This document shows positions 21,841-35,373 of a stretch of DNA of 64,000 nt, one piece after another (positions within the stretch are counted from its first letter, which is position 1; every line of letters starts with the position of its first letter). The stretch spans positions 76,558,275 through 76,622,274 of the forward strand of contig CM067085.1 of NCBI GenBank assembly GCA_034008185.1, written 5' to 3'. The notes under the pieces were generated by a model. That model saw only the letters and a program-made list of their open reading frames with translations. It had not been told where the DNA came from and did no database searches. This stretch comes from Gorsachius magnificus. Its lineage: Eukaryota > Chordata > Aves > Pelecaniformes > Ardeidae. The translations under genes and the position numbers were made by a program.

Positions 21841-24800
21841 AAAGGGTTGCTCACTTGCAACACAGCACTGATTACCCTCCATCTTATTGATCTGCATGTG
21901 TATCTGAGTTTATTTACTGCATGCTATTTCAGACTTTGCTGCCAAGACAGAATTATTAATTTCTGAGTTGTTCAGCAAGAGAAAGATGAAGGGTTTTGCT
22001 AATTTTGATGCGTTTTTCCAGTCCCTCTGTAATTCAAGAAGCTGATATCTGTATCTTATAAACTAAGGAGTTACAAATTCAGAAATATCCAGTAATGCTG
22101 ACTCCTACATTTCGGGCATTTAGGACCCTGTAAGTGTTTGTCCCCTACCCCAAAGCAGTTCTTCCACTGGCCTTACTGGAATCTGCGAGTGCTTGGTTCT
22201 TTGGCAAATCACTCTAAGCTCCCAAGTCTACGTACTTAGAAAATGAATAGACAATGAATGCCTAGCTTGGAAGAAACGATCCCCATCTTGTGATTTGGGA
22301 GGCCATGTTGGTGCCAGAGCTGCGCATCTGACTTGTACTCTGCTACCTACATTGAAGAGTCCTGGCAGGAGGTAATTACGGTCTGCATCGTCGCGGAGGT
22401 GGGAGCCCGTTTTGCCTCCCGCCCTGTTATGGTCCCTTTGGGTACGGGCAAGACGCAGTCATTTTTTGAACTCGTGTAGTACAGCGTCAGTCTACTCCGG
22501 TTCAGGCCACAGCAGTTTTCCGAGAGTGCACGCACTGATTTTGCAGTATGATCCAAAACTGTCTGCCATGGTAGAAAAGTGGATTCTACTGCGTCCCTCT
22601 GATTAAACTCCTGGGTAAATGGGGTGGAATATTGAACTTGTTACTGGATTTTCTATGGAGCCTTTCTGACAGGAGGAAGCCTAAACTATGAGCTCTGTTG
22701 AGGCTCTGGAGAGGACTGCACTTGATGTGAGGACGGGTACCCTGGCTTATCTCCTTAGCCTGTGTCCCCCAACACAGCAAGTCCATCTCTTCTGCTCATT
22801 CATGCCTTCTATGGCTCCTGTTACATGCTCCTTCCCTGCAGCTCCTCTCTTCCTTCATCTCATCTCTTCCTTCATCCCCGAATCCTCTACAGACACATGC
22901 TCTGTTTCCCTTAAGCCAGCGGTTCTCGTGCCAGCCTCCCAGAGCTCGCTCTGTCCTGTTTCTCTCCCGGAGGTGGGCTGGAGATCAGCTCTTTCCCCCT
23001 TGCAGCTCTTACCAGACCTCTCCTTGCATCCCCGCGTTACGGATCAATCTGCATCCCTTCTAGTTCCTGCTGCTCTTGCCCCACTGTGCTTTTGTCCAAG
23101 GTGCCTGTGAATTAGATTGCTCGGCACCTGAAGGGTTACAGTCACAGCATGACCTGAGTTCAGCTCTCCTGGGGTCATCGTTCCTCAGCATCTGCATAAC
23201 CAGCTCTCACTAAATTTAGGTATTCCCATTCTAGCTTCACGAATAGATATGCCAGGTGGGGCTGACTTCTGCTCTGCTTGAAACTACCACCGAGTTCCAT
23301 GGGATTGAGGAGAACGGGATCCAACCGTTCATGCCATTTGTAGTCCCTTTGGGGCAATGAACAGGCTTTTTTAGTTAACTCCACCTGTTTTCACTTCTGG
23401 ATCCTTGTGATTATTCTGAAGGAGAAGAGAGTAAGATGTGGTAAAAGCCATCAGAATTTTACTGCCTGATTGCCTTTTTCTGTAGTTTTGTTCTCTGCTT
23501 CTTATCTTCTCATGTAAATAGCCACTAAGAGCTCTATTAAAAAGTTCTTTGATCAGGGTCAAAGAATTATCAAAGCCAGCAAACTAAAAGTTGAATTGGC
23601 AACCAGATGCTTGGAAGAAATGAGCACCATTTGGCCATGAACTACCTTTAACCAAGATTTAATTACAATATTAATTACTTCAGAGACTAGGAAAATTCAA
23701 TATGACCATCTTAAGGGACCAATAGTAATAAAATAATGAATGAAGACTACTAAAAAATCAGCCAAGTGAGAGAATATATCTGTATCAGTAAAACAAACTA
23801 TCATAATTAAGTCATTTAATTTCAAACGTGTGTTTGTTTTGTGTAGCCTTTAGAGAAAAAGGATAAAAGACAAACCACAGAAAACCCACTGAAATAGGAG
23901 TGCTTGTGCTCTCGCTGGATGCTGAAGGTGATCGTTCTGTTGGTTACGAGTGCTTCTGCTAATTTGGGCTGATCACACATATATCTCGCGGTAATCCCTA
24001 CAACTTTTTTTATTCCTTATTGGCCCAGTTCCATTGCTGTCACACCAGTGCTGAACCCCAACCCAGCTGGTAAAAGACAGAAGAACCCAAAGGTTGAGGG
24101 GTTGCTGCTGCAAAATGTACCCGATGCCTGGCCGTAGCCTCCTGCCTTGCAAATCGCTGACAGCTATTACTTGATGTTGTTTTAAAAGAGGTGATTTATG
24201 TGTAAGCCATGTGGATTCTGCAGCAGAAGAAAATTTTGAGTTTTAATTCAATGATAATTTCTGCAGAATTTGTTTTTATCTTTGTTTCTTGGTAGCAAAT
24301 GCATTTTAATAAACTGCGTATCAGCTCTGGGCACCTCATAGAAATTGTAAAACCGACCCAGGGGTTCAGGTGTCAAATAGTTGTTTTCCAAATGTCAGCA
24401 GTTTCTGAAACTGCTTTTATCCTGGTATTAATATTCTTATTTACATTATGCTGTGAGATACTGGCGTTAATCCATCCCTGTAGATTAAAGCCACACCTTT
24501 TGTAGGCGATACCATATTGCTACGGAACGGTTGCAGGTGCTGTTTCCTGCTCTATTTATATCAAAATGCAGAAATTGTCACCACCTGGAAACAGCTTAGG
24601 CCCTTCTGAAGCACTCTTCTTGATCTCCATGTGGTTTATGGTGACCCCTGGAAGAGCACAAAGGACACTACTTTTTAAGTCATTTTTTAAGTGTCATTTT
24701 TACAGCTTGCTACCCCGTCTACTTTTTCTATTGTTTCCTGCATCACCATAGCCTAAGTACATTTTGACAGCTGAAATATGTATTTAAAAACACGTTTCCT

Positions 24801-27800
24801 TCCCACCTAAAAGATCTTTTGGTTTTGTCATTTTTGAAATGGCAACCCTTCAGGTAGCAGTGTTTAATCAGTCAGTTTGGCTCATCTGTTGAGGGTGTAA
24901 TTTACTGTTCATCCTGCACACGGCATTTGCTTTTCTGCATGTCCTATACATGTGTGTGTAAGAATAATGCAGTCCCGTGACTGCTATTCTCTCTTTCTTT
25001 CATTGCTAAGTGTTTCATTTACTACCATGTGTCCCCAAGGAGCAAGCCTGCTTAGTTTCATTTGATTGGATTTTAAAATCTATTTGATGAGTTCAGTCCA
25101 CTGAAGCTCACCTCTGATGCGACATGGGCTCTGCAGAAAGTATCGGGGATGCACAGAAATGCACTGAGGTAATTCAGTTTTCAGAGTCTGCTCCTAGAAA
25201 TGCATTAGACTTAACCTAAACAAGGGGAGAAACACAGAAACTAAATATTGTTCCGGGCGCTTTTTCTGCACCAGTGGCATATATCCCTTTAGAAGTCAAG
25301 GCCATGCTTTTATGCTCCTCTATAAATCTGCTTTAGTCAGGGAAAGAAGGGATGTGGGCAGAATATGAAGAGGTGGTAAGCCCAAGTCATTTTTAATGAG
25401 AAGTCATTGATGTGCTTTGAGTAAAATATATGCAATGGGAATTGCTGAAGTCCTGGGCTCTGGGCTGTATAATGGTCAATAGCGCTTCACTTATGAAAAA
25501 CTGTAAAGTATCTACATTTGCCCCACAGCCAAATATCCATCTAGATTGTAAATAACACAAAAGCAAAACCTGGACCCAAATATGGATTCAGCAAACTCTC
25601 TGAACAGGAGGTGTCTGTGAAAAATAGATCTTGGCTTTGACTTGGAAGGTGGACTAAGAATTTTGTGGGTCTCTGTGTACAGAGCCTAAATGTTATGAAC
25701 ATTTTTCTAAATGTGTTGCATTAAACATGTACATTAACCTGTATGCATGCATTAATGTAGTAGTTTATTTGCTTTGATTCACATTATTTTGCTTCAATAA
25801 TTTAATCGCTTAAAAATAAGAAGCATTTCAGTCATTCTGAAGAAAGCATTTTTGTGAATAATTTTCATCGAGATGATTATCAGAAGAAATCAGGCTGTAT
25901 ATTACCCAGAAATGAGGCTCACAATATTTTTCAAATCATATGTGTACGAGGTGGGAGGAAGATGGAATACAGGATGACTGCTTAAGACTGGCTTTCCATT
26001 AGCAATATTATGATGCCAGTGTAACTTATGCCTTTGCATATGGATGATATGGAAGTAAAGCATTAGCACCTCTCAAGGTATTAATGACAGCGTTACTTAT
26101 CGTGAATGATGTCAGCAGTTCTGGAAGAAAGCAGAAACAGAATTTATTTCTAGAAGCAAAAAAATTGCTCTGGCCTGTTGAAAGAGGGCAGGTATCTAGG
26201 CAAGAGAGCAGGAACCGAAACGTAGCTGACGTGAGGGTGTTCTTTACATTCATGGAAAAAAAAAAAAAGGCTTATTCACAAGTTCATTAACTCGATATTT
26301 AAAAAGAAAATACATTATAAGGAAAAGAAATAGAAAAACGGTTAAATTAGGAAGGTGGGTTTATCCTTCTTCAGTGGGGTATTGAAGGCAATCTTGGGAG
26401 AATAATGAAACAGAAGTTCAGAAGTGGAGAAGCAGATCTCTTTCTGGAGAAAGGAAATGCCTTTTAATAGACTTTTAATATATTTTTTTCCTCCTGGGAA
26501 CTTTTTAAGCGTGGTGGAAAAACATTAGATAGGACAGGAATGGGCCAGGAGAGTATTTTTGCCTGGTCCCTCTACTTTCAAAGTTTGAAGAGAGCTCTGA
26601 ATCATGTTATGTCAAACTGTACAAGGGCAGACTTGGCTTTCGCTTGTGCTCAGCGTGGCCTTTGGCTGCAAACACGGATCTGTGGGTTAGTGTTGACTTC
26701 CATCAACACATTACCGAAGATCCATGCCAGTGGAATCTCCCTAACAAGGTGAGACACCGAAAGTCCATGTATCACAACTTCTAAGTCTGGTAGTGGAGTA
26801 CAGCGATCCTCCCCGAGGCCCCAGCTGTAGACTTGCCTGTCCTCCCATTGCACTTGATGGGGCTACTGCCGTGCTTGTTTAAATCCTGAAGTCCAAGACA
26901 AAGAATGACCTCACTGCAAATACAGCTGTAAGATATAGATGTCATAGAAGTCTTATTGAAGTTTAAAAAGTTGAATTGAAACCTTACAGCGACAAAGACT
27001 TTGCCTTAGAATTCCTACTTATTCACACAGGGCTTTTTTTTTTTTCTTTTTCTCCAACCTACTGAGCGGAATTTCTTTGGGCAGTACAGAAGAACCTGCT
27101 CCTTCCTTTGATAGGAAGAGTCATTAAAAAAAAAAAAAGGAAGTCTTGCTGATTTGCCAAGGACAAGTCACAGTGGACGTAGAATTCCTTAAGGTTTATT
27201 GTCCATCATCCTTCAGTGAAATAATGTTATGACCAAAACCCCATGGATCTCTTCATTATTTCTCGATCAAAACTAAAAGCAGCCACTGTTACAATCATTT
27301 AGTGTATACTCCATTTCCACAGGGAGGTCATGTCATTTGTAATGTTACCAACCGTGAAATCATGCGTGAGAACGTATGTTTTGCAGAAGTTCTGAAGGAG
27401 GTACGTTTGACCAGAAGCTAGATGATGTGCAAGTTTTATTTTCTAAGTTAGCTCTCTCCCTGCTACGTTCAGCTTTATCTCCATCGCATTCCCGCGATGC
27501 ATTGCTTAATATTTTCTTTTCATTTATTATTGAAGAAGAATAAATGCTTTCTAGTAGTTTTAGATTCTGGTAAACGAGGTTGGCTGAACTGTAGGTTTTG
27601 AGTTCATTGTAGCTTGGTTGGCCCAAACTGGAATCAAAGAGGACTCTTAGGGTGCCTGTCACAAAGCTCTTCAGTATGGATGTTACCATGGGTGCCTACC
27701 AGAAATGATCTTTTAAAGCTGTGCAGTAGTTTTTCCATTAGAAAATTAATTTGCTCAAAAGCTGAAGCTTCTGAAGGAATTGAATGTTTTCAGTTATTTT

Positions 27801-29691
27801 CATTTGGGAAACGTGGTTTCAACCTTTGCTTGTGTTTTTTACAGGCTGCCATTTTTACGTTTCGTTTTGAGTTGGATATTGCGGTGGGTAATGTTTTCGC
27901 ATCTAAAGCAAACAATGCCATAAGCATTTAATGGTAACGCTATAGAATGGCTTTTATCTACATAGAATATTTATCTGTCATTTCTTAATTTGGAAATACC
28001 CCCCTACCAAACGGCAGCTTTATGTGATCTGCATCCCCTGTTTCCACAGAACCGCAGAGCCCTGGTAACCAGCATCTTCTTGTTCTAACTGCTCTAGGAG
28101 CCTGGAAGAGAAATAGTCTGAGACCCAAGGTGTTTATGTCACAAGAAATACCCTACAGTAACGCGAGTTGTCTCCTGTGCATCCTCAGGGCTTTCCTATT
28201 GGAATGTAGTGGTGAAGCATCGCTGCTTTACTGCTGAAGTGCTGCTAAGAGCTTGCTTGCAAGTTAGCTTGCTAATTTGTGGAGAATTCTCCCCAGTTTT
28301 CTCAAACAGTTCCAGCGTAAAACAAGGGGGGTGCCTTTAAATGCTGGGAGAATGTGGGCTGAAAAGCTGCGTCCTGTGGCTTTGCACAGATAAAGAGAGG
28401 TTTGCTATACTTTCCTGTTGCTCCATTTTACGGCTGTAATAAATCTGGGATAACACAACCTAAATACATGAAAGCTTTACTGGCGTTCGCAGTGCATCTA
28501 GCTCAAACGCAAAGTGCAGGCGTGCACTTCACATTATGTTATAGTTTGTGTTTTCTCTCCACTTGGGTAAGTGTTTATGTGTATTCAAGGCCAGTTAACA
28601 TCCAGTTGAGGCGCGTGTGCGACTGCTGTCATACTGATACCTGAAGAAAAGGCACCGTTATTACCTGGGCAGTATTTAGCAAGGTGCAATACGAAAGGAG
28701 TATAATGGAGCTTCTCATTCCCATTTGTGTATGAAAAATTATTGACCCAATATACAGGCCAGCTCCACACTGGAAAAAAAGAGAAGTGATGGCATAGACA
28801 AAGCGCTTCCTACAAAAATGTAGGATGCCTGTGGGCAGCGCTGTGTTCTAGGAGTGCACAACTGTGAAAACAAGTATTTTAAATCTGCACAGGATGCGAG
28901 TAGTTTAACAGCTTAAACTGCGTCACGGAATTCATGCACTCCCTCTTCTATCCACAAAGGAGCCACCAGAACTCCAGTGGGTTTTGAAATTCTATGAAAT
29001 GGATGTGTCTGCGGGCTGGGAACGCTCTGGCCTGGATGGCCCAGTACACCCCTCTGCGTATGGCCAGGTACTACCTGCCTGCTTCACCGTTACTGCTGCT
29101 TACGAGAGCCAAGAATTCAAAGCCTTACTTCTGCCTGAGCAGTTCTTACCTACCTGTGCTTGCATCCGAGATTCACTTCCTTCCCTTACACGCTCCCAGA
29201 TCAAATATTCTATGTACCAATCATCCTATAAGCCAGAGTCTACAGTAGGAATAATACAGCCTTTACGCTGTCTAAAGAGCAAAGAATTCTACAAACTAAC
29301 ACCATAGCGTTAAAAAATAATAAAGTAAACAGTATGAAACCAAAGTAATTGATAAACTAGAATAAATCTCATCACTGATATGATAAAATGATCATGAGAA
29401 CAACTGGTACACAGGCAACATGAATTAAAGCAGAACTATTTTCAATACATTTCAGTAGAACTCCTTGCACGCAGTGGTTTCCTCTACAGACAAGAATGAT
29501 TTCTCATCCCTGTCACGCAGCGTATAAATTCGGTGTAATACCAAACATTCAGTTTTGTTTCAGCTGTGGATGATGCATCTCACATGGGTTACTACCAGGC
29601 CAGCTTGGCTGTAAATGGCTCTTAGAAGTGAGAATCATTTGCATTCCTTAGCGGAGTGACTTTGTGCAGAGCATCCTCAGTTGCATGGTTT
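21841..29691. other. Unannotated AT-rich non-coding DNA (about 7.8 kb)
   Basis: No gene, RNA gene or recognised transposon. A pyrimidine-rich patch at about 22740-23100 keeps a 140-codon plus-strand frame open but has no protein motif. A weak exon-like block with a good acceptor lies at 27845-27883 and is not accepted. Homopolymers include A12-A13 near 26255 and 27127. Confidence 0.55.
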
Positions 29692-29741
29692 GGGAACTCT
29701 CATAAGGTAACCAACTGGGAACTCTCATAAGGTAACCAACT
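29692..29741. repeat. 25-bp perfect tandem duplication
   Basis: The 25-base unit beginning GGGAACTCTCATAAGG occurs twice head to tail without a mismatch (29692-29716 and 29717-29741). Identity of the two copies suggests a recent slippage duplication. Confidence 0.95.
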
Positions 29742-30372
29742 GGAATTAATTTAGATGGAGTTGAATCTCTGGTCTGTCATTAGCTGAGGTACGTTACCAT
29801 TTTTGGCATCGCTGTATACTGTTTTAGTAGGACATTGTACTTTTTTTTTCCTTCCAAATAAAGAGATAGTCATCATAATTTTAAATTAATAGTGTCTGCT
29901 GGAAGTCTGAAGAATTTGACCTGAGATCAGGAAAGACGTTTTTGTTGAAGAAGTTTAGGACTTCATCTTAAAATATTTTGCGTGGTTCCCACAGGCTACG
30001 TGACATCTGGGTGCTGCTCGTTGCAGTCACGTTTGTGGGTAGATGCTGGAGTTATGTCCTTACCACTGGTGTGCTCTTCACCTACAGCTTGCAGCTGATG
30101 GCAGTAGCGATGTGCTTTGGATTCCATCTAGATGCCCGGCTGTGAAATACAGCCTGGGTGTTCCCCGACTGCGGTGCCTTCCATGCCACAGCAAAACCGC
30201 ATCGACTGGGAAGAGAGGGTGGTTGTGACTGGTGACTCACGGGGGAAAAAAAATGCACGTTTCTATCACGGGAGGTATTTTCTCTAAAGTGGGAGAACTA
30301 TTTATTACATTGAGCAAGGCCTGTGAGACCTTTTCTGAGATCCTGTGTACAGTCTGATCATCTGCCTACAGG
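29742..30372. other. Unannotated non-coding DNA
   Basis: Nothing recognisable. The stretch ends where the CR1 tail begins. Confidence 0.6.
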
Positions 30373-30590
30373 AATCATAGAATCATGGAATGTTTTGGGT
30401 GGGAAGGGACCCCCAGAGGTCACCCAGCCCAACCCCCCTGCAGGAGCAGGGACACCTTGAACCACATCAGGTTGCTCACAGCCCCAGCCAACCTGGCCTG
30501 GAATGTTCCCAGGGATGGGGCCTCCACCCCCTCTCTGGGCAACCCCTGCCAGGGTTTCACCACCCTAGAAGGAAAACTCATTCCAGTTGG
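30373..30590 (-). mobile_element. CR1 LINE 3' end, 5'-truncated
   Basis: On the plus strand the copy opens with AATCATAGAATCATGGAATG, the reverse complement of the ATTCTATGATT-type octamer tail that ends CR1 elements. It continues with TTTTGGGTGGGAAGGGACCC and the CCCAGCCCAACCCCCCTGCAGG block seen also at about 41738 and 48751. Similarity fades near 30570-30590, so only about 200 bases of the 3' untranslated/ORF2 end are present. It belongs to the same subfamily as the copies at 41693 and 48691. Confidence 0.95.
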
Positions 30591-33500
30591 AGTCCTTGTG
30601 TGCGTGGAGGAGGGGGCTGAGGTGCAAGGGCTTTCAAGGAAAGACAGTGCCAATCCTAGGAGAAATTATGAAAGCCTGGCTTATTTAGGCTGCGGGAACT
30701 TTTTGCATGCCAATATGATTGAGTTCTATAAATAGATTGGTATTAAGAGGCAGGAGGGAGGAGAGGGGTTTGCGTGTGTGTGTGCATGTTTAGGCAAAAG
30801 TCTGGTTTGCGGGGTAAGGATGAAGTAATTTACTTTCAACCATTCATACCTGGGTTGGAAATTATAAGAAGCGTACATCTGCTAACACGGTGATATGCTC
30901 AGTACTCCTCTGCGAGGGGGAGGAGGGATTACGGTATGAGGCTGTGAGTGGTAGCAACTGCTCCTGGCCTTCAACAAAGATTTATGGAATATGAACTGTT
31001 GGGGGGGCTGGATTTTTTTGTTTTGATACCACTGTTGTCTGCAAGAAATAAGATTGCTCCTTCCATTTGTGTAAATGTGTTTCCAGTTCTGCTGAGCAGT
31101 GCTAAGGGAGAGGAGGTTTTTAGTTTGCTTGGTTTGACCCATTGCATTTTTTTTATGGCATTTTGGTAATGTAAAATATAAATTATTGACCAGCCCTTGA
31201 TTTTCTGTCCTAAGTCTTTTGAGTAATCTGTTATATTAAGGAATTCTAAAGATTTTTTTTTAAAAAATCTATTGTTCCTCAATTGCTGTCATTCGCTTTC
31301 TGAAGGTGTTTTCGTATTGTTGCGATCTGTGCAAACAGTATAAGCTGTGCCTTTACCTTGAGGATTTTTGTGGAGGTTACGTTCCTGAGAGCATTGCAGA
31401 AAACTCTTGACTGTCGTGTGCAAGCTGAGTATACAGCGCTCCTCCGGCATCGCCGATTCTTCACCGAACAATGAAGCTGCTTCATAGGCTAAATGGTAAT
31501 GGTTGGAGAGTTTCGCAGATTAGCTGAACGCTATTCACTCCAACACTATTGGAGAATACAAATTACACCGTTTGAAGTGACTGTTTCCATTTTTGTGCTT
31601 TCAGGGTCAATGGGTATTTCGGGCCCACTTGATACCACTTATTGAAAATTCTTGCTGAGAGTGGTTCACTTACCATTTAGATAGAAGGTCTGAAAAGCTG
31701 CACAAAACCGAATGCTTTGCAGAGATTCTATATTAAATTTGGGAAGCGGTTTCCCATTAAATAAACCAGTATATTTAAGTACAAGGTTGGGAACTGGGAA
31801 CTTACGGCTCTTAATTCACTACGTATCATACTTGAGGCCACCACTGCGCATTGAGTTCTGTATGCGTGGACATGTGCCTTCATAAATTCCTAGAGAAACC
31901 AATGGGAACGCTGTCCTTTCCTGGATATATAGGGTTTAGTTTTAACATCCAGTGATGTGCTGGATAACCTTTATAATAAGTAGAGACCTGACAAAGTATT
32001 CATGAGGACGTTGTTTCCCTGCTGGTACGCTGTTGAATGTATCGTACTTCCAGGTACAAAGGCCTTTTACGTTGATGTATGTGGCTATGCGTGTACGGGC
32101 GCTCACCGTATTGCTGTTCTTTTCTGAGATTGTGCATCACACTTCTTTCGTGGGATCATATAGCTGAGAACCCTCACTTTTTGATCTTGTCTTTCCGGAG
32201 TGATTTTTTTTGTTGTTGTTCTTGAGTTTTATAAATCTTCGAATGCACCTTCATTCGGCAAGCTTTAAGTTCACTCCCGCAAGTTTCCAAACAAGACAGA
32301 TCACTGATGCTCACACTAAAGGCTGAGGTGCTGTAGCTCGGCAAGGATAGCTGCTGGGCTCTTTGGGGGTGGCTTGCCAGGTGATAGTGCAGTTCTCACG
32401 CAGCAGCAACTGCTTTTCTGTGACCCCCCCCTGCAAGCAGAATAAATTTACTGTACGTGGGTGATGGTGTGTATCCATGTGTGTCGGTTCGATAAAATGC
32501 ATGTAATAAAACCCGACTTGATTTCTAAACTGAACTGAAGTCTGCTTCAGTCTTGGGATTGAACTAGGTAGAACCAGCAGCACAGCCACTTCAGAAAGAG
32601 GTAAATAGGGGAGGAAGGTCTTGCTGGGAGAGGAGATGGATTTTCATCAGGACCCTCTGAGATAGCTGTACTGAGAACAGCTTTGCATTTTGGTAGATGC
32701 ACGAGATTTAGATGCTGCATTTCTCTAAGTACACACATAGGCAACACATGGAGACAGGGGCATCCCGCTGCGGTCTCATTGCAGAGCACTTTGAAAGTTC
32801 AGTACATTAGTCAGTAAAAAGGCACTCTGTTCTGGAATAAGAGCAGCTTCACGTGTGAGTGATTTGTAACATCGTATGCATAAGCAACCATGGACATAAG
32901 ACCACTTTTTGGTGCAGGCATTTTATCTGGTTTTGCTTTCAAGATTATCTTTGAAGCTGCCTTTGGATTTACCACAAGTCTACCACCATGTTTTTGTATT
33001 TGATCACTTATTCTGTTACTAGTTATGCCAAAAATTGCCTTTGCCCTTTTTTTTTAATGCTAAAATAAGGAATAGCTTCACTAACTCGTGCATAAAAAAC
33101 TGCCCCACTGAGCACCAAGGTGGGGATTTGGCTGGTCCTGCTGAAATACAGGTGCAGGGTTCTTCTAATCTGACAGATTGCAAATCCCCCCTCATCCTCC
33201 TGAAGACCACGAGCAAAACTGGCGAATGGGGTAAGAAGAGCGTAGAAATCAGGACTAGCAATGGTTTAGAGAATTTTTAATATGAAATTTGTCAAGACCG
33301 TGAATGGTCCTAGGGCCACTCCACCGCTTGGGGTCACTTATGTCGGCGTGGCTGACGCTGACTTTTCTGCAAAAGGACAAGAGGCAGAATGAGAGAAAGG
33401 AAAGGAGATGCCCAGATTCTTCAGTATATCTTTAATGATTTCACAGACTCCTAAGTTGTGTGTAGGTATTTATTTGGAGAATAGCCAAAATTGTCAGAAT

Positions 33501-34635
33501 TTTCATTGAAAAAGAAGAAAACCACGGAGCCTTACAACTGCCAGACGTACGTCTGCGTGTAAAGCTCGTTCAGGCACGATGCAGAAATGAGAGCAGGAAT
33601 TCAACGAGGGCACAACTTTATGGCAGAAAGTCGCGACCCTTTCATGCCTCGCCGGTGAGGATGATGAATTCCCTGTGGCGAAGGCCCCTGCGCCGGGGGA
33701 GGAGGTGGTGGCGTGCTGCCCGTCTCGCCGCTCGTAATCCACGCTGGAGTTGCACTGGAGGCGTCTGTTCCTGTGCTCGCCGTGGATGTCAGGGCCCTTT
33801 CAAAGGGCCGGGGTGCGGGGATTTGTCCTCCTGGCGCGGTGGCATCGGAGAGCGGAGGAGCCCTCAGCGCGCAAACGGTGAACGGTGCCTCCGTAAATAT
33901 AAAAACCTCACGCCCAGTGCAAACGGGTGCAGGACCTAAATGTAGCCTCGAATCCATCTCTTGTCAAGAGGCTGTGGCGTTCTTTTTCTCCATTTGAGTA
34001 GGGTACTGATTGATTTCTCATGATTCTCTCTCATTTTTGCCAGATTTTTATTGTATTTAAGCGTGCAAAGAAGTTTTGCAGCCCTTGGGCTGAAAACAGG
34101 TGTAAAAACAACTTTTCGCTTGTTTGTTGTGAGAAAATGGACACAAAGTATTAAAAGATGTTGAGTTGCAACTATGTTGCCTTTGCTAATAAGCTCGAAA
34201 ATATTTACCTGAGAAGTAGCGTGCATCTGTCAAACAGTAGGACTGCAGGGGTAAGCTAAATAAAATTGTTACTTTCAGGATGTTAGAATTTCCAAAACAG
34301 GTGCAGGCTTAGAGACAGACTAAATAAATAAATGAATGAATGTGGGAAGTGTTGTGTGAAAGAGTAATTTCCCATTGCCATCCCAAATCTGTGGGGTATG
34401 TGCTTATTACAGATCAAAATAAATTCCTTGTGGGTACTTTCCAGTCTCGTATGCAGGATTAATTCCAGATGCCTGTCAATAACAACATGAATATTAATGT
34501 GTCACACGACTAGGTGCATCTATGAGAACGATCCCTGTGCTTTGAGAGGGTTCAGAGTGTTTTACTTGCTTGTATCTGTAGATTTTTCAGGAAAGGGTTC
34601 TAATAATTGACCAAAGCCCCATTTTATCTTCTCAG
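30591..34635. other. Unannotated DNA with a GC-richer patch at 33.64-33.95 kb
   Basis: No gene confirmed. A GC-rich, moderately CpG-containing patch at 33640-33950 keeps frames up to 118 codons open on both strands without a recognisable product. A 54-base block at 33177-33230 is bounded by a weak acceptor and a GTAAGA donor and is discussed with the two candidate exons that follow. Confidence 0.5.
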
Positions 34636-34670
34636 ATCAGCCCAGCAACTGATTTTCAGCCTTCTCCAAG
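34636..34670 (+). CDS. Candidate 35-bp internal exon of an unidentified gene
   Basis: A pyrimidine-rich acceptor ending TTATCTTCTCAG (to 34635) precedes 35 bases that end in CCAAG/GTGAGT, a near-consensus donor at 34670/34671. Joined to the next candidate exon (35321-35373), only one of the three frames has no stop. It reads this block from its second base, giving SAQQLIFSLLQ followed by a split codon. The exon is as short as a microexon. I do not recognise the protein. It could be a real plus-strand coding exon, a non-coding exon, or a chance pairing of splice-like signals; an acceptor shift to the AG at 34640 is also possible. Confidence 0.33.
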
Positions 34671-35320
34671 GTGAGTTTTGTGCAAGTTTTAAGCTGCATG
34701 CATTTTTGATACGCTTGCAAATGGACTTTCATTTCCTGCATGCCTAAAATAATTCCGTGTCTTGTTAGATTAATGCCATACATCATATTTACCTTAATAA
34801 GTTAAGAAAATGTCTTCAGAAATGTCTCCCTTCGTGCTGAAACTGGAATTGGGTCTTAAAGATTAATCAGGTGGTGGGTAACCTGCGTTACATAGGTGGA
34901 AATAGGGGCTGGAAATAATCATGTTCAAAACGGCGTAGTTACCCCTTGATATGATGTGTTTTCCTATGTTAATAATCTTTGATTTTAAACTTGGAGAGTT
35001 GCCACTGGGGCTAGCACATGAGGCCTATTTTTGGTTTCTTTGGAAAACGTTATTGGATTTAAACCCAATTAAAAACCTCTTAATCTGTCACCTTCTCTGA
35101 TTTCCTGCTCTGCCTTGCAGTTGTGCTAAATAACGCGCGTGGCGGTGGCAGACAGCAGGCGGCTGTTTTCCCCCAAATACTTCATGCAATAATTTTTCAT
35201 TGGTTTGTTGTTTTACTTTCTCCAGTTGTGAATATGGGCATGTAATCAGATGATACCCTCGCAGGCTACTTCATGGTTCTTATGGAGAACAGCAAAGGAA
35301 AAGACTGATATTTTTTTCAG

Positions 35321-35373
35321 TTGAAGACACCCTGCAGAATGGAGACGCGCATCGAAGCTCCATGGAACTAAAT
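35321..35373 (+). CDS. Candidate 53-bp internal exon of an unidentified gene
   Basis: The acceptor GATATTTTTTTCAG ends at 35320 and the donor AAT/GTAAGT starts at 35374, both good matches to vertebrate splice signals. The 53 bases complete a codon carried over from 34670 and then read EDTLQNGDAHRSSMELN, ending exactly at a codon boundary. In the two-exon join the other two frames hit stops. The intron between them would be 650 bases. The peptide is polar and unremarkable, with no domain recognised. No phase-0 downstream partner with equally good signals was found in the window. Confidence 0.37.

Noticed and set aside
22688..23110. 140-codon plus-strand frame rich in Ser, Leu and Pro
   Set aside because: Comes from a pyrimidine-rich stretch; no splice sites or protein motif.
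27845..27883. 39-base block between TTTTTTACAG and a GTGGGT donor, open in frame
   Set aside because: The donor is weak and no partner exon in matching phase was found.
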